Under the pieces are notes generated by a model. The model was given only the letters and a program-made list of their open reading frames with translations, did not search any database and was not told the origin of the DNA. This document shows positions 16,710-27,345 of a DNA stretch of 64,000 nucleotides, piece after piece (position 1 is the first letter of the stretch; the number at the start of each line of letters is the position of its first letter). The position numbers were made by a program, and so were the translations under genes. The stretch is taken from assembly GCA_903970445.1 (NCBI GenBank), contig CAJCIP010000058.1, positions 62,001 to 126,000 of the forward strand, in the 5' to 3' direction. The stretch is from Verrucomicrobia bacterium Tous-C9LFEB (GTDB lineage Bacteria; Acidobacteriota; Terriglobia; Terriglobales; Acidobacteriaceae).

Positions 16710-17867
16710 TCAGTGACTCAGGAGACGGTTCCCACGAATCCCGCACAGCACGTCATAGGCGATTGTGCCGCTCCACTGTGCGTGATCTTCGGCGCTCACA
16801 CCCTCGCCAAGCAGCATCGCATCATCGCCCACTTCAACGCTCGCGATATCCGTGACATCTACCACTGTCAGGTTCATCGACACACGCCCGACGACGGGCG
16901 CACGCTTGCCTGCAATCATCACCCAGCCGTCGCCGAGGCCCGAGGAAGCGGCGCGGCGGAAGCCGTCGGCATAGCCAACGGGCAGAAGGGCAAGCCTCAT
17001 GTCGCGGGTGGCCACATACGTCGCACCGTAGCCGACAGTCGTGCCAGGAGAAATATCGCGAACGTCGGTGATGCTAGTCGACCACGTCAGCGCCGGGGTC
17101 AGATGCGTTGACAGCCGTGCCGCATCTCCTGCGGCGCCTTCAAGCGGAAGAACGTGTCCGTATAGCGCGAATCCTGGTCGCACCATCAGCTTCGCCCTGC
17201 ACGCGTTCGCGGCCCCTCGGAGTGCAACCGCAGTGCTGCCCTCATCCACAGCAGAGCTATTCGCCAGATGAATGTAAGCAGGAGTCGCTCCTGCTTGCGA
17301 TATTTGCTCCAGCGCTTCGGTGAAGCGCGCTTGCTGCCGCCGCGTGCTTTCAGCACCTGCGGACTCGGCGCAACAGAGGTGGCTCATGACACCTTCGCAG
17401 ATCACATGCGAAGCGTTCTGCAATTGCCCTAGCAAGTCTGCCAACTCCGCGCCGATGGCGCAGCCCTGCCGCGTCATTCCGGTGTCGATCTCCAGGTGAA
17501 CCCGGCAGTAAAGGTTCGCCGCCAAAGCTGCTTCTTGCAACGCGATGATGTGAGCGGGCCTCCACACCACAGGCGTCAGGTCATGCGCGAGCATTGCTGC
17601 AGCATCGCCGAACTCCATGCCGCACATCACGAGAATGCGCGCTCCCGCGCCGACCGCCGCGCGCACGATCGCGCCCTCTTCGACATCGCTCACACCAAAC
17701 CATTTCGCACCGGCTTGCGCCAGCACAGGAGCGCAAAGCGCGGCGCCATGCCCATAGGCATCCGCTTTCACCACGGCAAGCACTTCAACGTCGTCGCCAA
17801 CAACGGACTGCACCGCGCGGAAGTTTGTTTGTAGCGCGCTGCGCGAAATGTTGAGTGTGCTCTTCAA
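16710..17867 (-). CDS. alr: alanine racemase
   Basis: Interconverts L- and D-alanine for peptidoglycan. 385 aa, with the PLP lysine K34 in AVVKADAYGHGA, the catalytic tyrosine region TVGYGATY, and C-terminal VGRVSMNLTVVDVTD. The start is TTG (17867) with a GAGG SD about 5 nt away; no ATG is available near the expected N-terminus. It diverges from the DUF4139 gene. Confidence 0.96.
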   Translation of the reverse strand: MKSTLNISRSALQTNFRAVQSVVGDDVEVLAVVKADAYGHGAALCAPVLAQAGAKWFGVSDVEEGAIVRAAVGAGARILVMCGMEFGDAAAMLAHDLTPVVWRPAHIIALQEAALAANLYCRVHLEIDTGMTRQGCAIGAELADLLGQLQNASHVICEGVMSHLCCAESAGAESTRRQQARFTEALEQISQAGATPAYIHLANSSAVDEGSTAVALRGAANACRAKLMVRPGFALYGHVLPLEGAAGDAARLSTHLTPALTWSTSITDVRDISPGTTVGYGATYVATRDMRLALLPVGYADGFRRAASSGLGDGWVMIAGKRAPVVGRVSMNLTVVDVTDIASVEVGDDAMLLGEGVSAEDHAQWSGTIAYDVLCGIRGNRLLSH

Positions 17868-17997
17868 GAAGCCTCAAGAAGCATTATCGTCGCCTGCGGT
17901 GTCTAAAGAGACGGCATGCCGCTGTCCACTTCTATACGTGGGCGTCCAACCGTTGACACACCGGCCCCGCTGCACGAGTTCTGCCCAAGGATGTTCG

Positions 17998-19490
17998 ATG
18001 AAATACTTCGCCGCCGCATGCTGTTTGCTGACGCTTCCTGCCATCGCGCAGGAAAACACCAATCTCCCCGCCACCTCGCCCACCCAGCTCACCATCTATA
18101 ACGGCGACTTTGCCGTGGCCCGTACCAGCGTTCCTCTCGATCTGCACGCGGGAAGCACGGAGTCACTGACAACGGATGTAACCAGCCAACTCGAACCGGA
18201 CTCGGTTTTGCTGCGCGACCCGCTGGGCAGCATCCGTTTCGCATCGTGGAGCAGAACTACGATGCGGGCGTGGTGAACCAGGCGTGGATGCTGAAGAAAT
18301 TTGAGGGCAAGACGCTGGACTTCCGTGTGCGCGGAGCCTTCAGCGCTGTCACCGACAGTGGCGAGATCAAGACGGTGCCGGAAGAAATCGTGCAGGCGCG
18401 CATCATCCGCGCAGGCAGCGATCCGCTGATTGAGGTGAATGGTCACCTGCAGTTCCAACTGCCCGGAACTCCAATCTTCCCCGCAAACACCGACGGCCTG
18501 CTGTTGAAGCCAACGTTGCGCTGGCAGATTGAAAGCCCAAAGCCTGAGCGCTTCAACGCCGAGCTCGACTACATCACGCACGGCATGAGCTGGCAGGCAA
18601 CGTACAACGTCGTCGTGCCCGAAAGCCCCGCAGTCGCGGAATCGGAGAAGGCAGATGTGCTTGGATGGGTCACCATTCAGAACAACTCAGGCACGGACTT
18701 TCCGCAAGCGACGATTCAGCTCATGGCCGGAGATGTGGCGAAGCTGCCTATGGAAGGACGTTCGATCGGCGGACCCATTGACAAGAAAAGCTTCGCGATG
18801 ATGTCAGCACAGAGCGTCGTGGTCACCCAGAAAGAGTTCGACGACTTCCACCTCTACGATCTCCATCGCACCGTCTCTCTCCCCAACAAGGAAAGCAAGC
18901 AGGTGCAGTTTATGGAGGCGAGCAGCGTCACCGTAACCCGCACGTACCAATACGATGGAAACGAGATGATGTATCCAGGCTATTACGCTGGCAACTTTCA
19001 TAACGTAGACCGCGGTTTCGGCTTGAGCGAGAACAAGACCGTCGCCATTCGCGAAGAGATGAAGAACAGCGAAGCGAACCATCTCGGCCTGCCGCTACCC
19101 GCCGGACGCCTTCGCTTGTATCGCCGCGAAACAACGGGCCAAATGCAATTTGTTGGCGAGAGCACCATCGAACACACGCCGACCGACCAGAAGGTCGACA
19201 TCACCAGCGGCAATGCCTTCGACCTGACCGGCGAGCGCAGGCAGACCGACTTCCATGTGGACACTCGCGCGCATACCATCGATGAAACCTTTGAGATCAA
19301 GCTGTCCAATGCGAAATCACAGCCTCTCACCATCCACGCCATCGAACACCTGAACCGCGCGCAGAACTGGCAGATCACTGCCAAGACCAACGAGTACATC
19401 AAGAAAGACAGCGCAACGCTCGACTTCCCCGTGCAGGTTCCGGCGAAAGGAAGCACGACGTTGACGTACACCGTGCATTACAGCTGGTGA
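17998..19490 (+). pseudogene. DUF4139-domain secreted protein, frameshifted
   Basis: Two adjacent open frames make up one protein. The first starts at ATG 17998 with a signal peptide (MKYFAAACCLLTLPAIAQ) and the usual N-terminal strand LTIYNGDFAVARTSVPLDL. It drifts off after DSVLLRDPLGSIRF and ends at 18276. The other frame opens at about 18231-18246 (VEQNYDAGVVNQAWMLKKF) and runs to 19490 with the whole DUF4139 body. The junction fits loss of one base between about 18231 and 18245. No slippery heptamer was seen, so this is a mutation or an assembly error rather than programmed frameshifting. Otherwise the sequence looks intact, suggesting a recent or artefactual event. Confidence 0.75.
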
Positions 19491-19508
19491 AGGCGTAGTG
19501 AATGGTGA

Positions 19509-19584
19509 GCAGTGAATAGTGAGTAAAGCAAGGCCATAAGCAGCGTAGCGGCTCTGTTCAATGTTCACTATCACTATTCACTGC
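19509..19584. repeat. palindromic intergenic repeat
   Basis: GCAGTGAATAGTGA (19509-19522) is repeated in inverted form as TCACTATTCACTGC (19571-19584), forming a 14-bp stem with a 48-nt loop between the DUF4139 gene and lepA. The surrounding GTGAATGGTGAGC units look like low-complexity intergenic repeats. It may also act as a terminator. Confidence 0.6.
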
Positions 19585-19633
19585 CTTCCCTTGTTATCCT
19601 AGAGATTCGCGGCCTTTGCGCTTCGCACGAATC

Positions 19634-21436
19634 ATGGACCCCAAGTACATACGCAATTTCGCGATCATCGCGCACATCGACCACGGCAAATCCACGCTTT
19701 CTGACCGGCTTCTTGAACTGACCGGCAGCCTCACCGCGCGCGAAATGCAGGCGCAGGTGCTGGACGCGATGGACCTCGAGCGCGAGCGCGGCATCACCAT
19801 CAAGGCGCACACGGTGCGCATGATGTACGAGGCCTCCGACGGCCACACCTATCAACTCAACTTGATCGACACACCCGGCCACGTTGACTTCAGCTACGAA
19901 GTTTCACGTTCTCTCGCATCGTGCGAAGGCGCGCTGCTTGTGGTGGACGCGTCGCAAGGCGTCGAAGCACAAACGCTCGCGAATGCTTATTTAGCTATCT
20001 CGAACGGGCTGGAAATCATTCCGGTCATCAACAAGATCGACTTGCCCAGCGCGGACATCGAGCGCACCAAGGCGATGATAGAAAAGTCGGTAGGCCTGCC
20101 CGCGGGCGACGCCGTCGCCGTAAGTGCAAAGACCGGCCTGAACGTCGCGGACATTCTGGAAGCCGTAGTGATGCTGCTGCCGCCGCCCTTGGGCGACGCC
20201 GAAGCTCCGCTGCAGGCACTGATCTTCGACTCATGGTTCGATCCGTACAGAGGCGTCATCGTGCTTGCTCGCATCATCAACGGCCGCCTGCGCAAGGGCG
20301 ACCGCATCAAGATCATGTCGAACGGCCGCCAGTTTGACGTGGACTCGATGGGCGTAATGACGCCGAAACCTGTAGTGCTGGAAGAACTTTCCGCAGGCGA
20401 AGTCGGCTTCTTTGTCGCGACTATCAAGAATGTTGCAGACACCAAGGTCGGTGACACGATCACGCACGTCAACCGCCCTTGCGCGGAAGCTCTGCCCGGC
20501 TTTGAAGACATCAAGAGCATGGTCTTCGCAGGGCTGTATACGGTCGACTCGCACGAGCACGGCATGCTGCGTGATGCGCTTGAAAAGCTCCGCCTGAACG
20601 ACGCCAGCTTCAACTTCGAGCCGGAATCATCCGTCGCACTCGGCTTTGGTTTCCGTTGCGGCTTTCTCGGATTGCTGCATCTCGAAATTATTCAGGAACG
20701 CCTGGAGCGCGAATACGATCTCGACCTGATCATCACCGCGCCAGGCGTGCAGTACAAAGTCACGATGACCGATGGTTCCGTGCTGACGGTCGATAACCCG
20801 TCGCGCTGGCCCGACCCCACCGAGATCGAGATGGTGGAAGAGCCGGTCATCACAGCGAAGATTCTCACCAACGAAGAGTATGTCGGCGGCATCCTCAAGC
20901 TCGTCGAAGACAAGCGCGGGCGGCAGCAAAACATCGAGTACGTTTCCGAGACGCGCGTGATGCTGACGTACGAACTGCCGCTGAACGAAATCGTGCTGGA
21001 CTTCTACGACAAGCTTAAGAGCGTCTCACGCGGCTATGCCTCGCTCGACTACCATCTTGCCGGCGCGTGGACTTCGCCGATGGTCAAGATGGACATCCTC
21101 ATCGGCGGCGATCCCGTCGACGCGCTCAGCATCATCGTGCATCGCGATGCGGCCTACGATCGCGGCAAGGCCCTGGTCGAGAAGATGCGCGAGCTGATTC
21201 CGCGGCAGATGTTTGAAGTCGCCATTCAGGCCGCGATTGGCTCGAAGATCATCGCGCGCTCGACGGTGACGGCCATCCGCAAGAACGTGATCGCGAAGTG
21301 CTACGGCGGCGACATCAGCCGCAAGCGCAAGCTGCTCGATAAGCAAAAAGAGGGCAAGAAGCGCATGAAGCGCATCGGCAAGGTAGACATTCCACAGGAA
21401 GCATTTCTTGCCGTGCTGAAGGTTGGCGAGGACTAG
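19634..21436 (+). CDS. lepA: elongation factor 4 (back-translocase GTPase)
   Basis: 600 aa from [12 protein letters not shown] (19634); an upstream in-frame TTG adds six residues not usual for the family. GTPase motifs: P-loop [14 protein letters not shown] switch I, DTPGH, NKID and SAKTG. It is followed by domain II, EF-G-like domains and the LepA-specific C-terminal part ending in [15 protein letters not shown]. It stands alone and its stop overlaps that of the convergent acyltransferase gene by 2 nt. Confidence 0.97.
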   Translation: MDPKYIRNFAIIAHIDHGKSTLSDRLLELTGSLTAREMQAQVLDAMDLERERGITIKAHTVRMMYEASDGHTYQLNLIDTPGHVDFSYEVSRSLASCEGALLVVDASQGVEAQTLANAYLAISNGLEIIPVINKIDLPSADIERTKAMIEKSVGLPAGDAVAVSAKTGLNVADILEAVVMLLPPPLGDAEAPLQALIFDSWFDPYRGVIVLARIINGRLRKGDRIKIMSNGRQFDVDSMGVMTPKPVVLEELSAGEVGFFVATIKNVADTKVGDTITHVNRPCAEALPGFEDIKSMVFAGLYTVDSHEHGMLRDALEKLRLNDASFNFEPESSVALGFGFRCGFLGLLHLEIIQERLEREYDLDLIITAPGVQYKVTMTDGSVLTVDNPSRWPDPTEIEMVEEPVITAKILTNEEYVGGILKLVEDKRGRQQNIEYVSETRVMLTYELPLNEIVLDFYDKLKSVSRGYASLDYHLAGAWTSPMVKMDILIGGDPVDALSIIVHRDAAYDRGKALVEKMRELIPRQMFEVAIQAAIGSKIIARSTVTAIRKNVIAKCYGGDISRKRKLLDKQKEGKKRMKRIGKVDIPQEAFLAVLKVGED

Positions 21437-22671
21437 CTGTATCCACCGCTCGCCGCTTGTGTTGGCAGAGGTGCACCGCGCAATCGACGATTCAGCGGCT
21501 CACTGAACCATCTGGCCAGAGCCCATGCGAGCGGCGCCGTTAGAGCCACAATCGTGATGACGAAGCTGACCAGCACGCCGCGCGAACTGCCTTTTGGATA
21601 GAACTTCGTGTACGCATGAACGCCTGCGATGACGACAAATTCATGCCATAGATAGAGCTCGTAGCTATGCCGTCCGAACCAACGCAGAGGTGCGCTCCAC
21701 GTGCGGCCGCGCGCACCGCGCAGAAATATCGAAGCGATAACGAGGCATGTGGCGAGCGCAAGCAGAGTGTCGTCTACACCGCTGCGACCGATCGCTTTCG
21801 ATAAGGGCCGGACCCACGCCCAACGCGGCCAGGTTGCGAAGAAGGCTATGAGCAGCCATCCACACATCTGCATGCAGAAGAAGATGCGACGCTGCTTCAA
21901 CGTGTTTCGCCACCAGCGTCGCTTGATAGCGCTGTGCACACATAGCGCAGTGAGGCAGCCGAACGCAATGTTGCTCATCCCGGCGAGATAAGAGTTCTCC
22001 TGCTGCAAATCCGTGTGCGACCACACCGTCCGCGCGAACGGACCCATCGCGACGAACGCTATAGCAAGCACGATCCATATTGCAGGGCCGACAGGCACGC
22101 GCCGTCTAAGTGCTTTGCTAAACAGAGCCACACTCACCAGCGGAAAGAAAAGGTAGAACATCTCCTCGATCGATAGCGACCAAAGCACTGTCCAACATGC
22201 AGGCAGCCACGCGTCACGCGATGCTTCAAGCCAGTTCAGGTGAAACAGCAGAGCAGATACCAGAGCGCGAGGGAGCGTGAAATGCTTCTTGTTGACGATG
22301 AAGCCGTCTACGCGCGTCAGATGCAAAATGCTAAGCGCCAGGAGCAACAACAGCAGCAGCGGCATGATGCGCGCAAAACGGATGCGATAGAACACAGCGG
22401 GCCGGACTGCGCCGAGAGAACCAAAGCGCCTTAGCGATGTAAGCGTGATCAGGAAGCCTGAGACGGCGAAGAAGATCGTCACCCCATTGCCGCCGTTGAA
22501 CCAGACGAGACTGCTCCACATAGGAGGCCAGGCACGACCCATCTTGAAGCCCTCGCCGGCAAAGCGTATCCAGATGTGCAGCAGAATAACGGCAAGGATA
22601 GACAAGCCACGCAAAACGTCAACGCCATCGAGGCGCGGCATTACCGTCGCAGCCCGTTCTACAGATTGCAT
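21433..22671 (-). CDS. membrane acyltransferase 3 (OafA/YrhL type)
   Basis: 412 aa from [18 protein letters not shown] (22671), which avoids overlap with the upstream gene; a longer frame reaches 22773. About ten membrane spans. Typical features: [22 protein letters not shown] with the catalytic-type His, [11 protein letters not shown], and [12 protein letters not shown]. The family moves acyl groups onto sugars of surface polysaccharides in the inner membrane. It is the last gene of a probable three-gene operon. Confidence 0.9.
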   Translation of the reverse strand: MQSVERAATVMPRLDGVDVLRGLSILAVILLHIWIRFAGEGFKMGRAWPPMWSSLVWFNGGNGVTIFFAVSGFLITLTSLRRFGSLGAVRPAVFYRIRFARIMPLLLLLLLALSILHLTRVDGFIVNKKHFTLPRALVSALLFHLNWLEASRDAWLPACWTVLWSLSIEEMFYLFFPLVSVALFSKALRRRVPVGPAIWIVLAIAFVAMGPFARTVWSHTDLQQENSYLAGMSNIAFGCLTALCVHSAIKRRWWRNTLKQRRIFFCMQMCGWLLIAFFATWPRWAWVRPLSKAIGRSGVDDTLLALATCLVIASIFLRGARGRTWSAPLRWFGRHSYELYLWHEFVVIAGVHAYTKFYPKGSSRGVLVSFVITIVALTAPLAWALARWFSEPLNRRLRGAPLPTQAASGGYS

Positions 22672-22718
22672 TCTGTACAGGATACGTGCGCCAAGAAATT
22701 CATTGGGGTCTGCAGATA

Positions 22719-24245
22719 TTACTTGGATGGCTGTAGATCGAAGATCAGCGTTTCGACACCTTCGTGCGTCCATCTCGCGACAGGCTGTTCACAAAACAAG
22801 CCGCGCATATGAGGCGAATGAGAACCGGCTTGCCAAGGCTCTACAGCCTCAAAACAGCCGCTGTATGGTTCCATAGCGGTTCCTATGTAGTAGCGAACAT
22901 GAAATTCACTAAGGACTTTACGTAAAGGTTCTTGTGCGGCAATGTGCTGCAGGAAATCACGGTCCATCATCAAGCCTTCAGTCTGCACGATCGGGCGAGG
23001 GAGCAAATATCCGACCACACCAGACCGGTCCCCCATCGCGTAAATTCCCGGATGAGTAGTGCCGAATGCCTGAAGCTCGAGGCCTGCGTCCACTGTAGAG
23101 CGTATCTGCTCATCCCACCGCAGACGAGAGATGCGGAACAGGGTGAACAAGGCAAAGAGCGCCAGTACGGGCGTCCATGCAAACGCGGTCTTTACCTGCG
23201 GTACGGCGAAGGCAACGAGCAAAGCCACGACGAGCGCAGGTCGGAGCGCGTACCAATACCAGCCCCAGAGATACCAATCACTCAACCACGAAAGTGATGC
23301 GAAATACAGGAAGGGAAAGAGCAGGAAGGCCGGCGCGAGCGCACGTTCTACGGGCCGAAGCTTCTTCCATATCCATGGCAGCGCCAGCAGGACACTTAGA
23401 ATCGTGATGATGTTGAACCATTGCGTTCCTGAGAACTGGTAAAAACCTGTCGCAGCCTTGCTTGTAAACCCATGATCCAGCTTCAACTGCTTCGCCATTC
23501 CAGATACCGGAAGCAAAGTGTGGAACACAACACGGTTGACAACAACATACGCAGCCACCGGCAGACATCCCGAGCATGCTCCAACGATCTGCGGAAGGCG
23601 CACGATGTCGCGAATACCAGGATCAATGGCGAGAAACACCGCTAAGAGCGCCACAAGCATTGCGGTGTCCAGGCGTGAAAGCACCATCCCGGAAACGAGG
23701 AGCCCGATGATGGCGCTCCTGAAGAAGCCGCGTGCTCCGAGTGCCGACCACCAAGAAACTCTTTGTAGCGCTGCAATCACTGCAAACATGAACGGGACTG
23801 CAAGATTAACTTCCATGCCCTCGGTAAACAGGTGTTCGCAGTACACCGCGACGAAGGCGGCAAGCAATGAGCTCAAGAGAAGATCAACCTCTCGCTCCCT
23901 GAAGATACGCAGTGTCAGCCCGTAGACACTCATTGTGGCGAGCCAGATGATGCAGCCAAGGAACACGAAAATTCCATGAGCGCCGGCACCCGCTTTCACC
24001 GCTACGCTGATCAAGAGCAGCCAAAGCGGATGGTAACCATTCGTCGGGACAATGCCGTTGAAGGTGGATCCCTGGCCCGTGGCGAGATTCTGCGCCACCT
24101 TTAGGTAGTAGAAGAAGTCATCCTGTTCGAAGTACATCCAGTTGAAGGGCGTGTGTAGCCCTTTTATGACGGCATGTGCAGTGCCGAGCGCTAGAAAGAT
24201 GCCGATTGCACAGGCCGCCAGCCAATTCCATTGAGCGCGTGTCAC
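22719..24245 (-). CDS. GT-C type membrane glycosyltransferase
   Basis: 508 aa with about ten membrane spans. The first loop has the acidic pair D42-D43 in YFEQDDFFYYLKVAQNL, the usual metal/catalytic site of GT-C transferases using lipid-linked sugars, followed by a GYHPLW loop. The soluble C-terminal domain (about 380-508) contains YAMGDRSGVVGYLLPRPIVQTEGLMMD. It resembles uncharacterised mannosyltransferase-like proteins. It starts 39 nt after the MHYT-GGDEF-EAL gene and precedes the acyltransferase by 47 nt, suggesting joint work on a surface glycan. Confidence 0.75.
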   Translation of the reverse strand: MTRAQWNWLAACAIGIFLALGTAHAVIKGLHTPFNWMYFEQDDFFYYLKVAQNLATGQGSTFNGIVPTNGYHPLWLLLISVAVKAGAGAHGIFVFLGCIIWLATMSVYGLTLRIFREREVDLLLSSLLAAFVAVYCEHLFTEGMEVNLAVPFMFAVIAALQRVSWWSALGARGFFRSAIIGLLVSGMVLSRLDTAMLVALLAVFLAIDPGIRDIVRLPQIVGACSGCLPVAAYVVVNRVVFHTLLPVSGMAKQLKLDHGFTSKAATGFYQFSGTQWFNIITILSVLLALPWIWKKLRPVERALAPAFLLFPFLYFASLSWLSDWYLWGWYWYALRPALVVALLVAFAVPQVKTAFAWTPVLALFALFTLFRISRLRWDEQIRSTVDAGLELQAFGTTHPGIYAMGDRSGVVGYLLPRPIVQTEGLMMDRDFLQHIAAQEPLRKVLSEFHVRYYIGTAMEPYSGCFEAVEPWQAGSHSPHMRGLFCEQPVARWTHEGVETLIFDLQPSK

Positions 24246-24284
24246 ATTTGGAGATTAGCACTGGTTTTTGAGGACCTACGGCGT

Positions 24285-27152
24285 TTAGACCAGCACGGGA
24301 ATTTCTTCTTCCGTCTGTTTTGCCCAGCCATCCATCAGCAGCCTCAGCGAACCGGGCCGTCCGATAGCCCAGCCTTGCACGAAATCCACGCCAAGCTCTT
24401 GAAGCAGCGCGATCGTGGCTAAGTCTTCCACACACTCGGCGATCGTGACAGCCTTCATGGACCGCGCAATCTGTGCTACGGCGTGAACGATGGAACGGTC
24501 GAGCGGATTGGAAAGGAGTTGCTTGATGAAAGAACCGTCGACCTTCACAACGTCGAGAGAAAATTGTTTCAAGTAGCTCAGCGACGATAGCCCAGTTCCA
24601 AAATCGTCAAGCGCGATGCGGCTGCCTGCCCCCTGGGCCTGCAGCATGAAGCGCTTCGCCGTTTCAAGGTTCTTGATGAGCCCTGTTTCCGTCACTTCGA
24701 ATGTAATGCACGAGGGTGGAACGCCTGTGCGAAGGAACTCACCCTGCACGTACGCCCACAGATCTGGATCACTGAGCGAGTCGGCGGAAAGATTGATCGC
24801 AAAGGATGAGCTATGGTCGTTGCCGCACAATTGGCCGTACATTTTTAGCGCATGATGGATGACCCAGCGATCGACCATGGTCATGAGGCCATAGCGTTCC
24901 GCGGCGGGAATGAAGAGCGCAGGCGAAATCAGTTCGCCATCTTCGTTTCTCATGCGTAGCAGAATTTCGAAATAGGTAGCCGGCGCTGAAGAACCTGCCG
25001 GAACAATTGCCTGGGCCTGCAACTCAAACGAATCGGATTCAATCGCGCGGCGGAGATCGGCGACGACCTGCATCTCGTGGTGACTATGCGAAGCGCCGCT
25101 TTCTTCTTCGACATACAGCGATACGCGATTGCGGCCGCCGTTCTTTGCGGTGAAGCTGGCAACGTCGGCCTGGCTGATCAGCACTTCCGGTCGTGGTGAG
25201 AAGCAATCAAATTCCACCAGCCCGAGACTGGCCGTCACGTCGTACATTTTGCCCTGCCACGGAAAACGCAGATCGCTGATAGCTTTCAGCAGCGTGTTCG
25301 CACGTTCCTTGCCCCGGCCTACAGGCGTGTCGACGAAGAGCAGCATGAATTCATCCCCGCCCATGCGCGCGACAAAGTCATGCTGCTCTACATTCTGGCG
25401 CATCACGCGTGCAATCTCTCGCAATAATGCGTCGCCGGCCATGTGGCCCGATGTGTCGTTGATGATCTTGAAGCGGTCGAGATCCAGGATGCAGAGGCAG
25501 TGGCTGCGCGAATTGAAGCGGTTCTCTTCCCACAGGCCATCCAGCTTCTTCTCGAAGGCCGCGCGATTGAGCAGCCCCGTCAATGCATCGTGGGTAGCGG
25601 CATATTCCAGCTTCCGCTCCATGGAGCGAGCGACGGTAACGTCGCGGAACGTGACCACCGCGGATTGCCCTGTCGCGGTGACGGCAACTTGTGTCTTGAT
25701 GTTGTAGCGTTTACCTCTGCGGCTTAGAAGCAGACCGTCTTCACTGCAGAAAGGTTTGCCGTCCACCATGCAGCGCTGCACGAATCCGTTTCGGGCATCG
25801 CCTGTGAGCTCATCCACGATGACCAGCACCTGATCGAGAGGCACGCCCGCGGCTTCCTCCGGGCTCCAGTTGGTGAGGGCTGCCGCCACTGGATTCATGT
25901 AGATGATCCGGCATTCACTATCCACCGTGACCACTGCATCTGCGACAGCTTCCAGCGTCATCTTGAAACGCTCTGACTGATCGGCAATATCCTGCTCGCG
26001 TAGCCGCTCGACAGTCACGTCCCAGGTCATGCCGAAAACCCTTTTCGGTGTGCCGTCCGCTTTGCGAACGAGGGTGCCGATGGAACGGAAATGCTTGATC
26101 GCACCACTCTTCGACACAACGCGGAATTCATGCTCGAACTTATCGCCGTCGAGCGCTTCCTTGATTTTCGCCTCAAGTCCAGGCATATCATCCGGATGCA
26201 CTCGGCGCATCCAGCTTTCCGCTGGAATAACGTCCTCGTTTGTGTCCAGCTCAAACAATAGCCGTAGGTTGGCATCAACGGTGGACTCGCGGGTGATGGG
26301 GTTCACTTCCCAAATGGCGACGCCGCCTACACGATATGCACCCTGGATGCGGCGGTTGTGTTTTCGTTGCAAGGTGTAGCGGTCTTCGCTGCCGCGGAGC
26401 ACGGACTTATAACGGAGAAAGTGACGGTCGAGGTTGACCGTCACCAGCAGCACGACAAGAAGAATGCCCGTGACGAGCACCAATCCGATGGTGCTGAAGT
26501 TCGAGATCTCGACAGCGTGCCGGAGATCGTAAGCCGAAAAGTTTCCCGGACCTTTCGTCCATTGGGCGGCTGCCATGCCCAGGTAGTGAACTTCGGCGAT
26601 CGCCATTCCCATCAGCAATGCACTGAAAATCTTGCGCCTGTGAAGGATGGTTTCGATGCCCTTCGAGGCGAAGGCAAACCGCAAAGCTGCCATGGACGTG
26701 AGAATCGCAACCGAAATGGACAGGACCACAAGGTCGCCAGCGTAGGTGATGTTCATCGGCACGCGCATGGCGGCCATTCCGATGTAATGCATCGCCGCAA
26801 TGCCTGCGCCCATGGCCAGGCTGCCCAGCAGTGATGTGGACCACGTCAGGGTCCGACGGCTGATGATCATGAGCCCGCACGCGGAACCAATCACGGCGGC
26901 AAGCATGGAGACCAGCACCGTTGGCCAGTCGTACAGCACCGGAACCTGCGTACGGTAGGCGAGCATGCCGACATAATGCATCGACCAGATGCCGAAGCCC
27001 ATAGCTGTCGCGCCCCAGCAAATCCATAGGGCGCGGCCTGCGGCGCGGCGCTCCGCGGTAACTCGCCCGGCGAGTTCTAACGCAGCCCACGACGAAAGAA
27101 TGGAGATCAGGAGGGAGAGTGCTACGCGAAATGGATCGTAGTGACCAGTCAT
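24285..27152 (-). CDS. MHYT-PAS-GGDEF-EAL c-di-GMP protein
   Basis: 955 aa. The N-terminal membrane part has three MHYT-type motifs (SMHYVGM, AMHYIGM, EVHYLGM), thought to bind metal or gas. Two PAS/PAC units follow (about 275-530). The GGDEF site is intact (MGGDEF, 598-602), so cyclase activity is likely. The phosphodiesterase domain reads EIL (729-731) instead of EAL but keeps FEVTETGLI, DDFGTG and VKVDGSFIK, so activity is plausible. It is first in an operon with a glycosyltransferase and an acyltransferase, which suggests c-di-GMP control of a surface polymer. Confidence 0.93.
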   Translation of the reverse strand: MTGHYDPFRVALSLLISILSSWAALELAGRVTAERRAAGRALWICWGATAMGFGIWSMHYVGMLAYRTQVPVLYDWPTVLVSMLAAVIGSACGLMIISRRTLTWSTSLLGSLAMGAGIAAMHYIGMAAMRVPMNITYAGDLVVLSISVAILTSMAALRFAFASKGIETILHRRKIFSALLMGMAIAEVHYLGMAAAQWTKGPGNFSAYDLRHAVEISNFSTIGLVLVTGILLVVLLVTVNLDRHFLRYKSVLRGSEDRYTLQRKHNRRIQGAYRVGGVAIWEVNPITRESTVDANLRLLFELDTNEDVIPAESWMRRVHPDDMPGLEAKIKEALDGDKFEHEFRVVSKSGAIKHFRSIGTLVRKADGTPKRVFGMTWDVTVERLREQDIADQSERFKMTLEAVADAVVTVDSECRIIYMNPVAAALTNWSPEEAAGVPLDQVLVIVDELTGDARNGFVQRCMVDGKPFCSEDGLLLSRRGKRYNIKTQVAVTATGQSAVVTFRDVTVARSMERKLEYAATHDALTGLLNRAAFEKKLDGLWEENRFNSRSHCLCILDLDRFKIINDTSGHMAGDALLREIARVMRQNVEQHDFVARMGGDEFMLLFVDTPVGRGKERANTLLKAISDLRFPWQGKMYDVTASLGLVEFDCFSPRPEVLISQADVASFTAKNGGRNRVSLYVEEESGASHSHHEMQVVADLRRAIESDSFELQAQAIVPAGSSAPATYFEILLRMRNEDGELISPALFIPAAERYGLMTMVDRWVIHHALKMYGQLCGNDHSSSFAINLSADSLSDPDLWAYVQGEFLRTGVPPSCITFEVTETGLIKNLETAKRFMLQAQGAGSRIALDDFGTGLSSLSYLKQFSLDVVKVDGSFIKQLLSNPLDRSIVHAVAQIARSMKAVTIAECVEDLATIALLQELGVDFVQGWAIGRPGSLRLLMDGWAKQTEEEIPVLV

Positions 27153-27345
27153 GCGGGCAGATGCGCAGGAAGAGAACGCCGCTAGCTAACCGTACCCGTA
27201 GAAGTTTCGTCGCGAGAATAACGCGAACGGGGCAGCGCGCAGACTTTTGTGGCTGCGGCTGCTTCGTGCGGATTTCGTTCGTCGAGCTTTGGTGAGAGAA
27301 CACCGCACTCCTTCTGTTTACCGTGTGGTTAAGCCATGTCCGCGC

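Noticed and set aside
18225-18250. Programmed -1 frameshift in the DUF4139 gene
   Set aside because: No X-XXY-YYZ slippery heptamer or adjacent strong hairpin was seen; simple one-base loss explains it.
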